Shown: positions 1 to 8,090 of the stretch, one piece after another
Numbering within the stretch: position 1 is the first letter of the stretch
Layout of the letters: each line of letters begins with the position of its first letter
Program-made: the position numbers and the translations under genes
The notes under the pieces: model-generated
The model's database searches: none
The model's input: the letters and a program-made list of their open reading frames with translations, nothing else
Told to the model about the DNA's origin: nothing
Origin: an uncultured Pelagibacteraceae bacterium
GTDB taxonomy: Bacteria > Pseudomonadota > Alphaproteobacteria > Pelagibacterales > Pelagibacteraceae
Length of the DNA: 41,767 bases
Assembly (NCBI GenBank): GCA_902597675.1
Contig: CACJYR010000011.1
Coordinates: 1 to 41,767 of the forward strand
Direction of reading: 5' to 3'

Positions 1-37
1 TTTTTCATTTCTGAGAAGAAATGATTCTATCAATAAT

Positions 38-1225
38 TTATTGATAAATATAGTCTCTAGTCACAGGGGTTGATCTATAATTTTTAGTGAGTTGAAATTG
101 ATAAACAACTTGATCACCCCACTTAAATGCCATTTCACAACCAGCGAGATAAAACTCCCACATTCTAAAAAATTTTTCATCGAACATTTGGATTATTTTA
201 TCTTTATTTTTTAAACAGTTTTCTTTCCAGTGTCTTAAAGTATGAGCATAGTGAAGTCTTAAAACTTCAATGTCGGTTACAATTAAGCCAGCTTTTTCAA
301 TAGGATTCGTTACTTCACTTAAGCTTGGTGTATAACCACCAGGAAAAATATATTTTGTAATCCAAGGATGAGGATCTCTTGGTGGGTTAACAGACCCGAT
401 AGTGTGAATTAACGAAACACCATCATCTTTCAACAATTTTTCAATTTGTTTAAAAAACTTTTTATAAAATTTCCTTCCAACGTGTTCAAACATACCAACA
501 CTTACTATTCTATCAAATTTCTCATCCAGCTCTCTATAATCCATCAGTTTAAATTTTACTTGGTTCTGTAAATTCATTTCTTTTGCTTTTTGATTACAAT
601 AGTTTAGTTGATTTTCTGATAGGGTTATTCCAGTAACTTCACACTTAGAATTTTTAGCAATATCAATTGCTAATGATCCCCAGCCACATCCTATGTCTAA
701 AACTTTTTGGTCAGGTTTAATATTTAATTTTTTGATTATATGTTGAATCTTATTATTCTGTGCAGTTTCAAGACTATCATTTTCATTTTTAAAATAAGCA
801 CATGAATATTGTCTTTTGGGATCTAAAAACAAATCATAGAGATCATCTTTGATATCATAATGATGTGCAACATTCATTTTAGATTTTTTGATAAAGTTAA
901 AATTGGTAAGATATCTGTAAGACCCCCTTAATTTATTTAAAAGATAACTAAAAATGTTTAACTCGTTTCTTCCAATATTCATCAATGCTAGATCTAAAAA
1001 ATCTGTCAGAGATCCATTTTCGATAACTATATCTCCATTTGTATATGCCTCCCCAAAGTAAAGATCTGGATGGAAAAGTAATTTATAATGGAGTTTCTTA
1101 TTAAGGATTTTTAATTTAATAGGATCGTCAGTTGGTTGCCCAATAATATAATCCTTGGAGTCAGCATCGGTCAGGATAAACCCTCCTTTTTTAAATACTT
1201 TAGTAAGAAATCTTGCTAAATACAT
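38..1225 (-). CDS. cfa: Cyclopropane-fatty-acyl-phospholipid synthase
   Basis: SAM-dependent methyltransferase that adds a methylene bridge to unsaturated acyl chains of membrane phospholipids, at the inner face of the membrane. The protein has an N-terminal lipid-binding region, then a Rossmann methyltransferase core with the SAM loop VLDIGCGWGSLAIDIA and GITLSENQ, and the family's C-terminal region with HPWITKYIFPGGYTPSL. About 395 residues is the normal length. I place the start at the ATG at 1225 (MYLARFLTKVF), which matches family starts; a TTG at 1255 would extend it by 10 residues. That ATG lies one base after the TGA stop of the upstream aldolase, so the two are very likely translationally coupled. 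The identification is secure; the exact lipid substrate is not visible. Confidence 0.93.
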   Translation of the reverse strand: MYLARFLTKVFKKGGFILTDADSKDYIIGQPTDDPIKLKILNKKLHYKLLFHPDLYFGEAYTNGDIVIENGSLTDFLDLALMNIGRNELNIFSYLLNKLRGSYRYLTNFNFIKKSKMNVAHHYDIKDDLYDLFLDPKRQYSCAYFKNENDSLETAQNNKIQHIIKKLNIKPDQKVLDIGCGWGSLAIDIAKNSKCEVTGITLSENQLNYCNQKAKEMNLQNQVKFKLMDYRELDEKFDRIVSVGMFEHVGRKFYKKFFKQIEKLLKDDGVSLIHTIGSVNPPRDPHPWITKYIFPGGYTPSLSEVTNPIEKAGLIVTDIEVLRLHYAHTLRHWKENCLKNKDKIIQMFDEKFFRMWEFYLAGCEMAFKWGDQVVYQFQLTKNYRSTPVTRDYIYQ

Positions 1226-1226
1226 C

Positions 1227-2111
1227 TCAAGCTGCCAATTTTGATTTTGTTTCAAAATTTAAATCTTTTAAACTCTGCAAAAGATTTCTCTCATCAACTT
1301 CGCTAAGTAGACTTAAAGGTGGTAATAGATTTCCATAAATTTTGTTCTCTTTTGAAAACAAAGTATGAAGAGCTGAAATTAAATTATATTTTTCAAAAGT
1401 ATTTCTGACATTAACTAATTTTTGGTTTAGAGAATGATCTTTCTTTTCTTTAAAATCATCGTAAACTTTTCGAGCTAATTGAGATGTAGCATTGCAGGTT
1501 GCAGTAATAATACCTGAACAACCATTTTCTAATCCTTTAATTAATTTTGACTCTGAACCTGGCATAACTGAAAAATTTTCCAACTTTAACTTTTCAAATA
1601 AATTGTAAGAACTATCCTTTACACCTACAATTTGATCAGGAAATTTTTGAACTAATTTTTCTACACATTCAATACTAAATTTATATCCACACAATTTTTC
1701 AAAATTATAAAGTATAATTTTAGAATCTGGTATTGCATCAATAATTTTTGTGTAAAAGTTTATTACATCCTTATCTTGATATTTATAATAAGCTGGTGGC
1801 ATGATTAAAAATTTTTTAAAATTTAGCGACACTGAAATTTTCATCAAATTAATTGTTTCATTTAAAGAATTTAAACCTGTCCCAATTAAATGTTTTTCTT
1901 TGTATTTACTTTCTGAAAGATGATTTAGTAATTTAATCTTTTCAGCGATGGGAATTAATTGCGCTTGGCCAGTGCTTCCAAATATTGCTGTGCCATGACA
2001 ACCTTGATCAATTAAATTTTCTGCATGTGATATGGTTTTTTCAATATTTAAGCTTAAATCAGAGTTCAAAATTGACATTGAAGCTGCATATATCCCACTT
2101 ATTTTTGTCAT
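1227..2111 (-). CDS. DapA/NanA-family aldolase (not typical DHDPS)
   Basis: TIM-barrel class I aldolase of the dihydrodipicolinate synthase / N-acetylneuraminate lyase superfamily, 294 residues. The Schiff-base lysine is Lys165 in IVGVKDSS, the catalytic tyrosine is Tyr135 in IILYNFEKLCG, and the pyruvate-binding loop is GSTG at 45-48. True DHDPS has an arginine just after the tyrosine (YNVPxRTG) that binds the aspartate-semialdehyde carboxylate. Here that segment reads YNFEKLCG, so lysine biosynthesis is unlikely and another 2-keto acid aldol reaction is more probable. It is the first gene of a two-gene unit with cfa and diverges from the glycosyltransferase at 2162. Family certain, substrate unknown. 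Confidence 0.85.
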   Translation of the reverse strand: MTKISGIYAASMSILNSDLSLNIEKTISHAENLIDQGCHGTAIFGSTGQAQLIPIAEKIKLLNHLSESKYKEKHLIGTGLNSLNETINLMKISVSLNFKKFLIMPPAYYKYQDKDVINFYTKIIDAIPDSKIILYNFEKLCGYKFSIECVEKLVQKFPDQIVGVKDSSYNLFEKLKLENFSVMPGSESKLIKGLENGCSGIITATCNATSQLARKVYDDFKEKKDHSLNQKLVNVRNTFEKYNLISALHTLFSKENKIYGNLLPPLSLLSEVDERNLLQSLKDLNFETKSKLAA

Positions 2112-2161
2112 ATTAAAAATTTATATAAAATATAAAAATTAGTAAAGTTTATAAATCGAAT

Positions 2162-3127
2162 ATGAAAATATTAGCTGTCCAAAATAGAATGGGAATCGGT
2201 GATACTGTGATCTTTTTACCTTTCATAAAGGCTATATCTGAAAAATATAATTCACCAATAAGTTTATTGGTAAAAGAAAATTCTAAGGCTAATGAGTTTT
2301 TATACGAGACAAATTATATTGATGAAATTCTTATTTTAGAAAGGGGTAAAAATTCTAATAAAAAAAGACATAATGGTTTTTTTGGTTCAATAAATTTAAT
2401 TCAAGATTTAAAAAAATCTAATTTTGATAAAATTTTTATTTTTAATTCTTCTCTAAGATTTAACTTAGTTGCAAAACTATCTGGAATATCTGAAATTTAT
2501 CAATACCCATTATTTAATAAAACTAACCAGCATATAATTGATACTCCAAAAAAATTTTTGAGAGATAAATTGAATATTAATGAGATTGGAGATCCTGAGA
2601 TTCATATAAACGATGACACAATTTTACAATCAATTAAAAAATACAAAATTGATAAAAATGAAATTAATATACTATTAGGAATTGGTGGCTCTGGACCAAC
2701 AAAAAGAGTTCCTCCCAAAATATTTATCAATTTTATAGATAAAATATCAAAAGTTAAAAAATGTAGATTTTTTCTTGCAACTGGAAAAAATAGTGATGAA
2801 CAAATTATTTTAAATGAAATAATTGGATCAAAATTTAAAGACATATGTTTGCCTTTGGATGATTTACCAATCAAAGAAATATTGCCGATTATAAAGAACT
2901 GTAAATTATCTGTTTGTAATGACTCCAGTTTTAGTCACTTATCTGCAGCTTTAGGTATTAAAACCATAACTTTAATGGTTGATACTCCAATGATTTATGG
3001 AAATTATAACTCTAAAATGTTTCCCATTATTCCAGATGGTGAGGTAACAGTAAGTCATTTTACCTCTGGAAAAGACAAAATTAATCCACAGAAAATATTT
3101 GATAAAGTTATAGAGATATTAGATTAG
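2162..3127 (+). CDS. Glycosyltransferase family 9 (heptosyltransferase-like)
   Basis: A GT-B glycosyltransferase of the ADP-heptose:LPS heptosyltransferase family, expected to act at the cytoplasmic face of the inner membrane on lipopolysaccharide core or a related glycan. The N-terminus, MKILAVQNRMGIGDTVIFLP, is the typical GT9 start (an R-x-x-GxGD-like motif). The C-terminal donor half holds a GIGGSGPTKRVPP loop and the family signature VCNDSSFSHLSAALG, the counterpart of the sugar-nucleotide binding DTGxxHLAAALG segment. At 321 residues it is full length. It stands alone, divergent from the aldolase/cfa pair, and its TAG stop shares bases with the stop of the convergent J-domain gene. The acceptor cannot be told from sequence. 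Confidence 0.85.
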   Translation: MKILAVQNRMGIGDTVIFLPFIKAISEKYNSPISLLVKENSKANEFLYETNYIDEILILERGKNSNKKRHNGFFGSINLIQDLKKSNFDKIFIFNSSLRFNLVAKLSGISEIYQYPLFNKTNQHIIDTPKKFLRDKLNINEIGDPEIHINDDTILQSIKKYKIDKNEINILLGIGGSGPTKRVPPKIFINFIDKISKVKKCRFFLATGKNSDEQIILNEIIGSKFKDICLPLDDLPIKEILPIIKNCKLSVCNDSSFSHLSAALGIKTITLMVDTPMIYGNYNSKMFPIIPDGEVTVSHFTSGKDKINPQKIFDKVIEILD

Positions 3128-3627
3128 GAAATATCGTTCAAAACTATATCTTTAGCTTCATTTACAATTGAAGACAATCTAGCAGTCTCCGGTGAAATAT
3201 CCGGATGGATTTTTTTTTGTATTTTAACATAAGCTTTATTTACATCTTCTTTTGTGATTTTTTTATTCACATCTAAATTTAATATTTTATATGCTTCAGT
3301 TACTGAAATTGAAGATGAGTTATTTAGGTTCGATTGATTAAAAGAAAATCTTCCTGATCTTCTCAATGTTTGAATTAATCTATAAAGCGATATTAATTGA
3401 AAAATAGATAGACCTTTTAATTTCAATAATGCGAGACTAGCTAATGTAAAAGGCAACGTTAATAAAAAACGCCCACCGATTGCAAATAAAATTGCTAATA
3501 CAATAAATCCAAGTATTAATAAAATCCTTAGACCCTTTGATATTTTTTTTGAAGAAATCTTAGTTATAAATTTCAATAGAAAGTATAAAATAGTCAAAAT
3601 GACTAATGTATAAATTATGATATTCAT
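3124..3627 (-). CDS. Membrane-anchored J-domain protein
   Basis: A 167-residue protein with two or three hydrophobic segments in its first 85 residues (about 1-20, 32-52 and 54-75) and a C-terminal J domain at about 108-165. The HPD tripeptide that stimulates DnaK ATPase is present in KKIHPDISPETARL. This layout resembles bacterial relatives of mitochondrial Tim14/Pam18 and other DnaJ-like membrane proteins, so it probably recruits DnaK to the inner membrane. It lacks the Gly/Phe and zinc-finger regions of DnaJ. The gene is divergent from oligopeptidase B with only 16 bases between starts, and its stop overlaps that of the GT9 gene by 4 bases. The client is unknown. Confidence 0.85.
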   Translation of the reverse strand: MNIIIYTLVILTILYFLLKFITKISSKKISKGLRILLILGFIVLAILFAIGGRFLLTLPFTLASLALLKLKGLSIFQLISLYRLIQTLRRSGRFSFNQSNLNNSSSISVTEAYKILNLDVNKKITKEDVNKAYVKIQKKIHPDISPETARLSSIVNEAKDIVLNDIS

Positions 3628-3643
3628 ATAGTTCTTCTTTTTT

Positions 3644-5719
3644 ATGAAAGTACCACAACTTAGAAAAAAACTGGAAATAAAATCTTGTCACAATACAAGT
3701 TGGGAAGATAATTACAGCTGGATACATCAAAAAGATATTCTTGAGGTCTTAAAAGACAAAAATAAGTTAAATCCAGAAGTAAAAAAATACTTGATTGAAG
3801 AAAACAATCATACTGATTATCATCTTAAAGATACTAAAGACTTACAGAAAAAACTTTTTGATGAAATAAAGGGGAGAATAAAATTAGATGATGAATCTCT
3901 TCCTTTTAGAGACCATACTTATAATTATTGGACAAAAACCACAACAGAAGGAAATTATTCTATCAAACTACGTAAAAAAATTAATACAGATAATGTTGAA
4001 GAAATTTGGAACGGAGATAAAGAAAAAGAAAAATTAGGCGTTGAATATTTTGGAGTGGGAGATTTAGAAGTAAGCCATAACGATAAATTACTTGCATATT
4101 CTCTGGACACCAAAGGGTCGGAATATTACAAAATCTTCATAAGAAATATTTCAACAAATAAATTGGTCACAAAAGAAATTACGGACACATCTGGTAGTAT
4201 TACTTTTAGTCTAGACGATAAATATATTTTTTACTCAAAATTAGATGAAAATCATCGTGCCCGAAAAATATATAGACATAAAATTGGAGACCATTTAAGT
4301 GAGGATTATTTAGTCTTTGAGGAAAAAAGTGAAGCTTTTACAGTTGGAATAAGCTTAACCTCTGACGAAAAATATTATCTAATAACAACTTCTGATCACA
4401 ACACATCAGAACAATACTACTTTGGTGTTGATGAAATAACTCCAAAACCAAAATTAATTATTAAAAGACAAAGAGGGATTTTATACTCTATAAATTCTTG
4501 GGCTAATAATTTTTATAATCATACAAATAATAGTGCTGAAGATTTTAAGATTGATATCTCCTCAAGCTTAGAGAGCCAAAATTGGAAACCTTTTGTACCT
4601 TCAAAAAATGAGGTTTTAATTGGTGGTTGTGTGTTTTTAAAAAATTGGATAATTCGATCAGAAACTTCTGATGCATTAGATAAGTTATTTATTAGAAATA
4701 TATCAACAAATTTTGAGGAAGAATTAATTTTTTCAGATGAAAAAGTATACGTACCAAATATTTCTCTTAAACAAAAAAATCGAAATACAGACGAAATTTA
4801 CCTTGGATATTCATCGCCGAAAACTCCTTCAAGAGTTTATTCATATAATCTTTCAGATAAATCTAAAAAATTAGTTAAAGAACAAGAAATTCCATCAGGC
4901 CATAATTCAGAAGATTATATCGTAGAGAGAATTGAGTATAAATCTCATGATGGAAGAATGGTTCCTTTAACAATAACAAGACATAAGAAAACTAAGATTG
5001 ATGGAACTGCAAATGTCTTATTATACGGTTATGGTTCATACGGAAATTCAATGAGCCCTAGTTTTTCATCTACACGTTTGAGTTTGATCAACAGAGATAT
5101 CATCTGGGCTACAGCTCATATTAGAGGTGGAATGGAAAAAGGTATGAAATGGTGGAAAGAGGGAAAATTAACAAACAAAAAAAATACCTTTGAGGATTAC
5201 ATTTATGCAGCTAAATATTTAATTGAAAATAAATATTCTTCTGCAGGAAAGATCATTGGTATGGGTGGATCTGCAGGTGGATTATTAATGGGAGCAGTGG
5301 CAAACCAATCTCCAAAATTATTTTTAGGAATTATAATGGCGGTTCCATTTGTTGACTCTCTTACTACTAACCTTGATCACTCTCTACCATTAACAGTTGG
5401 TGAATTTGATGAGTTTGGTAATGCCAAAGATAATAAAGATCACTTTGATTATATATTTTCTTATGCTCCTTATAATAATATAAAAAAAATGGACTACCCT
5501 CATATGTTAATTACCACTAGTTTAAGTGACAATAGAGTATTGTTTGATGAGCCTGCTAAATTTACTGCCAAGCTAAGAGACTTAAAAACAGATAATAATT
5601 TATTACTTTTAAAAACAGAAATGGATGCAGGTCATGGTGGAAAATCAGGTAGAGATGGTGCTATAGAGGAAATAGCTTTAGACTATGCTTTTGCACTAAA
5701 AATTTCAAAAAAAATTTAA
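3644..5719 (+). CDS. ptrB: Oligopeptidase B (protease II)
   Basis: Cytosolic S9-family serine peptidase that cleaves short peptides after basic residues. An N-terminal seven-bladed propeller (about residues 70-410) precedes an alpha/beta-hydrolase domain. The nucleophile is Ser543 in GMGGSAGG; the aspartate is in SLSDNRVLFDEPAKF and the histidine in DAGHGGKSGRDG, completing the triad in the expected order. The YGYGSYG oxyanion-side motif and the AHIRGG segment typical of PtrB are also present. 691 residues is normal. No signal peptide is seen. Likely role: degradation of peptides taken up or released by proteases. The identification is confident. Confidence 0.93.
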   Translation: MKVPQLRKKLEIKSCHNTSWEDNYSWIHQKDILEVLKDKNKLNPEVKKYLIEENNHTDYHLKDTKDLQKKLFDEIKGRIKLDDESLPFRDHTYNYWTKTTTEGNYSIKLRKKINTDNVEEIWNGDKEKEKLGVEYFGVGDLEVSHNDKLLAYSLDTKGSEYYKIFIRNISTNKLVTKEITDTSGSITFSLDDKYIFYSKLDENHRARKIYRHKIGDHLSEDYLVFEEKSEAFTVGISLTSDEKYYLITTSDHNTSEQYYFGVDEITPKPKLIIKRQRGILYSINSWANNFYNHTNNSAEDFKIDISSSLESQNWKPFVPSKNEVLIGGCVFLKNWIIRSETSDALDKLFIRNISTNFEEELIFSDEKVYVPNISLKQKNRNTDEIYLGYSSPKTPSRVYSYNLSDKSKKLVKEQEIPSGHNSEDYIVERIEYKSHDGRMVPLTITRHKKTKIDGTANVLLYGYGSYGNSMSPSFSSTRLSLINRDIIWATAHIRGGMEKGMKWWKEGKLTNKKNTFEDYIYAAKYLIENKYSSAGKIIGMGGSAGGLLMGAVANQSPKLFLGIIMAVPFVDSLTTNLDHSLPLTVGEFDEFGNAKDNKDHFDYIFSYAPYNNIKKMDYPHMLITTSLSDNRVLFDEPAKFTAKLRDLKTDNNLLLLKTEMDAGHGGKSGRDGAIEEIALDYAFALKISKKI

Positions 5720-5728
5720 TTTCTCAAT

Positions 5729-5757
5729 CTTGAAAAAACTTAAATCGTTCCTACATA
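5729..5757 (+). promoter_or_regulatory. Candidate sigma-32 (RpoH) promoter of hsp20
   Basis: CTTGAAA at 5729-5735 matches the heat-shock -35 element. After a 14-base spacer, CCTACATA at 5750-5757 resembles the alphaproteobacterial RpoH -10. Transcription would start near 5763, about 50 bases before the hsp20 ATG. The -10 is also the left arm of an inverted repeat (CCTACAT at 5750-5756, ATGTAGG at 5762-5768), which might bind a regulator or fold in the transcript. Read by eye; the heat-shock identity of the downstream gene supports it. Confidence 0.6.
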
Positions 5758-5762
5758 AATGA

Positions 5763-5815
5763 TGTAGGTCGCCTAATGGGGCTTATAAATAAACTTGCTT
5801 AACAAAGGAGAATAT
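5763..5815 (+). promoter_or_regulatory. hsp20 5'UTR with possible ROSE-like RNA thermometer
   Basis: Just before the start codon, CTTGCTT (5794-5800, ending at the second T of 5799-5800) can pair with AAGGAG (5805-5810), the Shine-Dalgarno. The helix would contain C-G, U-A, U-G, a bulged G, C-G, U-A and U-A, closed by a short loop. A UUGCU anti-Shine-Dalgarno with a bulged G is the hallmark of ROSE thermometers, known from rhizobial small heat-shock genes. An upstream mini-hairpin, GCCU (5771-5774) with GGGC (5779-5782), fits the multi-hairpin layout. The structure is inferred by hand and was not folded by computer. Confidence 0.4.
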
Positions 5816-6262
5816 ATGACAAGTAAGGATCTATCTATATTTAACTCATTAAGACCATTCTCAATTGGGTTTGACGATATGTTTGATCAATTTGAGAATA
5901 TGTTGGGAAATGGTGCAATGACAATGCAATCCAATTACCCACCATACAACATCAGAAAGACTGGTAAAGATAACTACGCTATTGAAGTTGCTTTAGCAGG
6001 ATTCAACAAAAAAGATGTTGAGGTTGAGTTCGAAGATAATTTATTAACTGTAAGAACAAAACAAGTTGATAAATCTGAAAATAAAAATGCTGATGGAGAG
6101 ATCATTCATAAGGGAATATCTCAAAGACAATTTGCTAGATCATTTACAATTGCTGATGACGTTAAAGTAAATGGTGCTGAGCTCAAAGATGGACTTTTAA
6201 CAATATCTTGTGAGAGAATTGTACCAGAGCACAAGAAGAAAAAACTAATCGAAATTAGATAA
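5816..6262 (+). CDS. Small heat-shock protein, Hsp20/IbpA family
   Basis: ATP-independent holdase chaperone that keeps unfolding proteins soluble for DnaK/ClpB. The alpha-crystallin domain covers about residues 30-125, with the typical strands NYAIEVALAGFNKKDVEVE and the late signature GAELKDGLLTISCERI. It ends with a short tail containing LIEIR, an I-x-I-like oligomerisation motif. The start is the ATG at 5816 (MTSKDLSIFN), 5 bases after AAAGGAG; a TTG at 5795 would put the Shine-Dalgarno inside the gene and is rejected. The length is then 148 residues. The gene is apparently single, with its own heat-shock promoter and a hairpin after the stop. Confidence 0.93.
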   Translation: MTSKDLSIFNSLRPFSIGFDDMFDQFENMLGNGAMTMQSNYPPYNIRKTGKDNYAIEVALAGFNKKDVEVEFEDNLLTVRTKQVDKSENKNADGEIIHKGISQRQFARSFTIADDVKVNGAELKDGLLTISCERIVPEHKKKKLIEIR

Positions 6263-6274
6263 GTTAAAGCCTTG

Positions 6275-6299
6275 CTTGCGGGGTAACTAGCTCCGCAAG
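6275..6299. terminator. Hairpin between hsp20 and lipoprotein gene
   Basis: CTTGCGGGG at 6275-6283 pairs with CTCCGCAAG at 6291-6299 (9 pairs including one G-U) around a 7-base loop. It is far more GC-rich than its surroundings and sits exactly in the 41-base gap between two convergent genes, so a bidirectional terminator is likely. Neither strand shows a strong T-run right after the stem, which lowers confidence in a classical intrinsic terminator. Confidence 0.55.
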
Positions 6300-6303
6300 T
6301 AAA

Positions 6304-6609
6304 CTAAAAACATCCTTTTGATGAAAATCCAATCACCACTGAGTTAGTGTCTACCTCAAATTTTCTTTCACAAGAAATACCATATTTTTTTGTTTTATAA
6401 ACAAGAACTTGATTTCCTTTTTCATTCTTAAAATCTTCATCAGGATTTCCTAAATCAATTTTAAGTTCACTGGATAATTGACCTATGTATTTACCCAATC
6501 TTTTATTTTCTTGCTCAACAATTTTGTCAGTTTTTTCTTGTACGGTCTGGCATCCAGTGACCACTAAGAAGAAACTAAGTAACAAAACGATTAATTTAAA
6601 ATTTCTCAT
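6304..6609 (-). CDS. Small hypothetical lipoprotein
   Basis: A 101-residue protein from the ATG at 6609; an in-frame GTG at 6615 would add two residues. It has a clear lipoprotein signal: basic MRNFK, a hydrophobic core LIVLLLSFFLVV, then the lipobox VTGC with the lipidated cysteine at residue 20. A short, probably helical segment (about 24-48, charged, QEKTDKIVEQENKR) leads into a compact region with two further cysteines, CERKF and KGCF at the C-terminus, which could form a disulfide in the periplasm. No known domain is recognised. It is convergent with hsp20, separated by a hairpin. Function unknown. Confidence 0.75.
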   Translation of the reverse strand: MRNFKLIVLLLSFFLVVTGCQTVQEKTDKIVEQENKRLGKYIGQLSSELKIDLGNPDEDFKNEKGNQVLVYKTKKYGISCERKFEVDTNSVVIGFSSKGCF

Positions 6610-6733
6610 TTGCACATTCTAGCTTCTAAATATGACCAAAATATAAACTTCTTAGTTGAATTATGTTGATAAAATTAGATTTGGTTAAGTATTTGTCAAA
6701 AGAATCATCTATTTAGTCAGAATAGGAGGAATA

Positions 6734-8044
6734 ATGTTAGACAAATATTTTGATTACAAAAAACACAAAACAGATTTTAAAACAGAAGTAATAGCCGGAA
6801 CTACTACTTTTTTAACCATGGCTTACATTATGTTTTTGAATCCGTTTATTTTATCAGGTGAATTTGCTGGACCCGAAAAAGGTTTCTTTGATTTTGGTGC
6901 AGTTTACACTGCAACTATCTTAGCAACTGCTTTGGCTTGTTTCATAATGGCATTTCATGGAAAAACTTGGCCGATTGGTCTTGCGCCAGGAATGGGGATT
7001 AATGCTTTTGTAGCTTTTGGAGTTTGTGCAGGTATGGGATATACACCGCAACAAGCTTTGGGTGCTGTATTAGTTGCTGGTGTATTATTTTTAATTATAT
7101 CATTAACACCAATAAGAGCATGGCTTATCAACTCTATCCCTAAGAGTTTAAAATTAGGAATTGGCGCAGGAATTGGTTTGTTCTTAGCAATTATTGGTCT
7201 TCAGATAATGGAAGTAGTTGTTGATAATCCTGTAACATTAGTACAGCTTGGAAATTTAAGTGATCCACTTGTTTTATTAGGATGCGCAACTTTTATTGCA
7301 ATAATTGTTTTAGATAAGATGAACGTTAAAGGTAATATTATTATTGGTATTTTAGTATTTAGTATAATTGCTTGGGCAACAGGTCTTGCAAAGTTTAATG
7401 GTATCGCAAGTGCTCCGCCTTCAATGACTTATCTTTTTGAATTTGATTTATCTGCAGCTATGACAGCTGGAATGTCTACAGTCATATTTACTCTATTGTT
7501 TGTAGACTTTTTTGATACTGCAGGAACTTTAACTTCAGTAGCTAATGTAGCTGGAAAAGTGGGCAAAGATGGAAAAGTTAAAGACATCAATAAAGCAATG
7601 TTATCAGACAGCGTGAGTACTGTTGCGGGAGCTGTAATGGGAACTACAACTGTAACTAGTTACGTTGAGTCTGGCGCTGGGGTAAAAGCTGGTGGGAAGA
7701 CTGGCATGACCTCTTTGGTAATTGGTATATTATTTTTAGCATGTATATTTTTTGCGCCTTTAGCAACTAGTTTGCCAAAACAGATTGATGGTGCTGCTTT
7801 ACTTTTTGTTTCTGTTCTATTTATAAGAAATATTACTGACATAGAGTGGAATGATGTTTCAGAGTCTGCTCCAGCAATTCTTGCAATGATCGCTATGCCT
7901 TTAACTTATAGTATCAGCAATGGTATTGCTCTAGCTTTCGTATCATATGCTTTGATCAAGATATTCACTGGTAAATTTGCAACTACTTCACCAGCTATAT
8001 GGGTAATAGCAATTTTGAGTGTTGTAAGTTTTGCCGTTGCTTAA
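6734..8044 (+). CDS. NCS2 purine permease, AzgA/GhxP type
   Basis: Inner-membrane nucleobase transporter of the AzgA subfamily, which imports hypoxanthine, guanine or adenine with protons. The 436 residues contain about 12-14 membrane segments. Family hallmarks are the start TEVIAGTTTFLTMAYIMFLNP, the segment GLAPGMGINAFVAF, and FVDFFDTAGTLTSVANVAGK with the substrate-site acidic residue in TM8, followed by GTTTVTSYVESGAGV in TM10. A strong Shine-Dalgarno (AGGAGGA, 6724-6730) precedes the ATG. It is convergent with a purine phosphoribosyltransferase across a shared terminator, which fits purine salvage. The exact base transported is not decidable here. Confidence 0.92.
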   Translation: MLDKYFDYKKHKTDFKTEVIAGTTTFLTMAYIMFLNPFILSGEFAGPEKGFFDFGAVYTATILATALACFIMAFHGKTWPIGLAPGMGINAFVAFGVCAGMGYTPQQALGAVLVAGVLFLIISLTPIRAWLINSIPKSLKLGIGAGIGLFLAIIGLQIMEVVVDNPVTLVQLGNLSDPLVLLGCATFIAIIVLDKMNVKGNIIIGILVFSIIAWATGLAKFNGIASAPPSMTYLFEFDLSAAMTAGMSTVIFTLLFVDFFDTAGTLTSVANVAGKVGKDGKVKDINKAMLSDSVSTVAGAVMGTTTVTSYVESGAGVKAGGKTGMTSLVIGILFLACIFFAPLATSLPKQIDGAALLFVSVLFIRNITDIEWNDVSESAPAILAMIAMPLTYSISNGIALAFVSYALIKIFTGKFATTSPAIWVIAILSVVSFAVA

Positions 8045-8054
8045 ATATTAATTG

Positions 8055-8090
8055 AACAGGGCTAGTTTTTACTAGCCCTGTTTATTTTTT
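8055..8090. terminator. Strong intrinsic terminator, probably bidirectional
   Basis: A perfect 12-base-pair stem, AACAGGGCTAGT (8055-8066) and ACTAGCCCTGTT (8071-8082), with a TTTT loop, followed on the plus strand by TTATTTTTT. This is the best Rho-independent terminator in the window and ends the purine permease transcript. The TAG stop of the minus-strand phosphoribosyltransferase (8072-8074) and its last codons lie inside the stem, so the hairpin doubles as coding DNA. On the minus strand the T-run is weaker. Confidence 0.9.

Noticed and set aside
5795-5815. TTG start that would lengthen Hsp20 by seven residues
   Set aside because: It would place the clear AAAGGAG ribosome site inside the coding region; the ATG at 5816 is correctly spaced from it.
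6616-6733. Purine riboswitch in front of the AzgA-type permease
   Set aside because: I could not find the paired stems and conserved loops of a purine aptamer in these 118 bases; only the AGGAGGA ribosome site stands out.
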